The notes under the pieces are model-generated. The model had not been told where the DNA came from, did not search any database, and saw only the letters and a program-made list of their open reading frames with translations. The translations under genes and the position numbers were made by a program. Positions 63,001 through 64,000 of a stretch of 64,000 nt of DNA are shown here, one piece after another; positions within the stretch are counted from its first letter, which is position 1, and each line of letters begins with the position of its first letter. The stretch is from DATFQI01 sp963816955 (lineage in GTDB: Bacteria; Actinomycetota; Thermoleophilia; Solirubrobacterales; Solirubrobacteraceae): contig CAWFME010000006.1 in assembly GCA_963816955.1 (NCBI GenBank), forward strand, positions 87,678-151,677, read 5' to 3'.

Positions 63001-63582
63001 TCGCCAGGATGCCGGTGCCGAGGCCCCCTTGGGGTCGGTGATCACCCGGGCCGCCTCGGCGCGCGAGCGCACCCCGAGCTTGCGGAAGCCGCCGACAGGT
63101 GGCTCTTCACGGTGCTCTCCGAGACGTAGAGCCGCTGGCGATCTCCCCGTTGGAGAGCCCCATGATCACGAGTCCGAGCTCTGCTTCTCGCGGTTGGTCA
63201 GCTCCGGGCGCTCGACGCGGCGCCAGACGTCGCGGGGCACGGCGATCTGGCCGCTCAGCACCGCCTGTACGGTGGCCGCGAGGGTCGTCTCGATCGCCGG
63301 CTCCCACACGAGGCCGTCCGCCCCCTGCTCGACCGCCTTTCGCACGCGCGCGCCCCGGCTGGGGGCGAGCACACCACGAGGCGCTCCCAACCGGGATGGG
63401 CGGAGCGGATGTCGCCGAGCGAATCGGCGTCGCGGTCCAGGGTGAGGTGCACGACCGCGAGCGCGAGGTCGCCGTCGCCGTCGGCAACGGAGAGCCCGGT
63501 CGGCGCGAGCGCGGCCACCAGACGCGCGCACGTCGTCCGCTGCGGCGACGATCCCGATCATTGGGCCGTTAACGACGTCCAC
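62950..63582 (-). CDS. LuxR/NarL-type regulator with degenerate receiver domain (several frameshifts)
   Basis: Read leftward from GTG 63582 (or ATG 63561): GPMIGIVAAADDVRA, LVVCSPPAGARA and KAVEQGADGLVWEPAIETTL form a receiver-like domain without a clear acidic pocket. Then VWRRVERPELTNREKQ begins the LuxR helix-turn-helix, whose remainder is in other frames: MGLSNGEIAS, YVSESTVKSHLS, FRKLGVRSRAEAARVITDPK. GLGTGILAI and a stop at 62950 probably end it; this end overlaps the convergent methyltransferase. It likely controls the RiPP genes on either side. Confidence 0.68.
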
Positions 63583-63638
63583 CCCGGCAAGCTATAGCGC
63601 TTGCCGGGGCGGAGAAAGTCGTTCGGTGCTGAGACGGC

Positions 63639-63830
63639 CTAGAACGGGGGCAGCGGTACGGGGATCCCGCCGACGTCCTGGAAGCCGGTCTGGCAGCGGC
63701 CCGTCGAGTTCTCGATGCCGAGGGTCTGGCCCGACTGGATGAGGAAGTCGCCCGTGTTGCGCGAGTCCTGCGCGGCGGTGAGCTGGGCGACGTCGCCGTA
63801 GTCGACGATCGTGGGGCGGATGTAGTCCAT
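63639..63830 (-). CDS. RiPP precursor peptide with lasso-type leader
   Basis: The 63-residue peptide starts MDYIRPTIVDYGDVAQLT, which fits the lasso leader pattern Y-x2-P-x-(L/I)-x3-G-x5-T (Tyr3, Pro6, Ile8, Gly12, Thr18). The rest (19-63) is rich in Gly, Asn, Gln and Pro with a single Cys (46) and the end GGIPVPLPPF. If cleavage follows the usual Thr at -2, the core begins at Ala20 and Asp28 stands at ring position 9. The 44-residue core is much longer than known lasso peptides. GGAGG lies 10 bases upstream of the ATG at 63830. No B1/B2/C enzyme is in the window; they could lie beyond the right edge. Confidence 0.72.
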   Translation of the reverse strand: MDYIRPTIVDYGDVAQLTAAQDSRNTGDFLIQSGQTLGIENSTGRCQTGFQDVGGIPVPLPPF

Positions 63831-63912
63831 TACGCGTGTGCCTCCGGGAAAAGCAGAGTTGCTGACGGGGATGAAGGTACGGGGGTGCGACGGGCGCAGC
63901 AAGACGAAAAAA

Positions 63913-63942
63913 GGATGAGTCCGACAAAAGGACGAGTCCGTC
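63913..63942. repeat. Two direct repeats upstream of the precursor gene
   Basis: GGATGAGTCCGAC (63913-63925) and GGACGAGTCCGTC (63930-63942) differ at two positions, each preceded by a short A-run (AAAAAA and AAAA). They lie between the partial right-edge gene and the precursor, a plausible position for a regulator site, though the second overlaps the stop codon of the upstream gene. Confidence 0.4.
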
Positions 63943-64000
63943 AGCGGAACGCGACCTGCGGACCGATCAGCCGGCCGCTGTCGATCAGCGTGCGCGCGAA
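63941..64000 (-). CDS. C-terminal fragment of an unidentified protein (cut by window edge)
   Basis: Only the last 19 codons and the stop (63941) are visible: FARTLIDSGRLIGPQVAFR. This is too short to name. Its strand is that of the precursor and LuxR genes, so it is directly upstream in the same direction and may be part of the RiPP locus. Confidence 0.4.
   Translation of the reverse strand, partial: FARTLIDSGRLIGPQVAFR

Noticed and set aside
63639..63902. Longer start of the RiPP precursor at 63902
   Set aside because: GGAGG is properly placed for ATG 63830, and the added residues would precede the leader motif without matching any precursor pattern.

Overview
The window is GC-rich actinobacterial DNA. 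Gene content and sequence character (DUF4097/Sensor histidine kinases, secreted sigma-region-4-like protein, InhA-like enoyl reductase, long acidic SecE extension, many GTG starts and 1-8 bp gene overlaps) suggest a member of the class Thermoleophilia (Solirubrobacter/Conexibacter/Patulibacter relatives). That placement is inferred from family resemblance, not from a search.

Layout. 0-14 kb holds a partial HD protein, a degenerate GGDEF protein, a MOSC protein, asparagine synthetase, and a leftward operon in which a MEDS/ATPase sensor precedes cydAB, a small membrane protein and a Ser/Thr kinase. RNase HI, a RecB-nuclease/helicase fusion and an ECF sigma/anti-sigma pair follow. 14-32 kb holds a hybrid histidine kinase, a PLP decarboxylase, an FMN 2-hydroxyacid oxidase, a leftward operon joining a histidine kinase to two solute-binding lipoproteins, FUSC, GCS2, a second kinase, secreted proteins, a PQQ-type sugar dehydrogenase, and a GAF kinase/LuxR regulator pair. 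32-40 kb is a tightly coupled fatty acid synthesis operon (fabD-fabH-fabG-acpP-fabF-acyl-CoA carboxylase beta-maoC-fabI-acyl reductase-like SDR). 40-52.5 kb holds secreted Pro-rich proteins and an exopolysaccharide locus: gmd, two tandem polyprenyl glycosylphosphotransferases, glycosyltransferases and an O-antigen-ligase-like polymerase. 52.6-56.2 kb is rpmG-secE-nusG-rplK-rplA-rplJ-rplL. 56.2-64 kb holds a membrane glycosyltransferase and then a candidate RiPP (lasso-like) locus: ABC exporter, DUF6065-like protein, nucleotidyltransferase-family protein, PRMT-like methyltransferase, LuxR regulator, and a short precursor with a lasso-type leader. The locus runs off the right edge.

Reading caution. 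From about 47.7 kb to the right end most genes carry one or more apparent frameshifts, including essential genes (secE, rplK, rplA, rplJ). The simplest reading is indel error in the assembled sequence, densest near 60-63.6 kb, not gene decay. Coordinates of such genes are outer limits joined across frames. No tRNA, rRNA, CRISPR array, insertion sequence or phage gene was recognised, and no gene-free stretch exceeds 300 bases.
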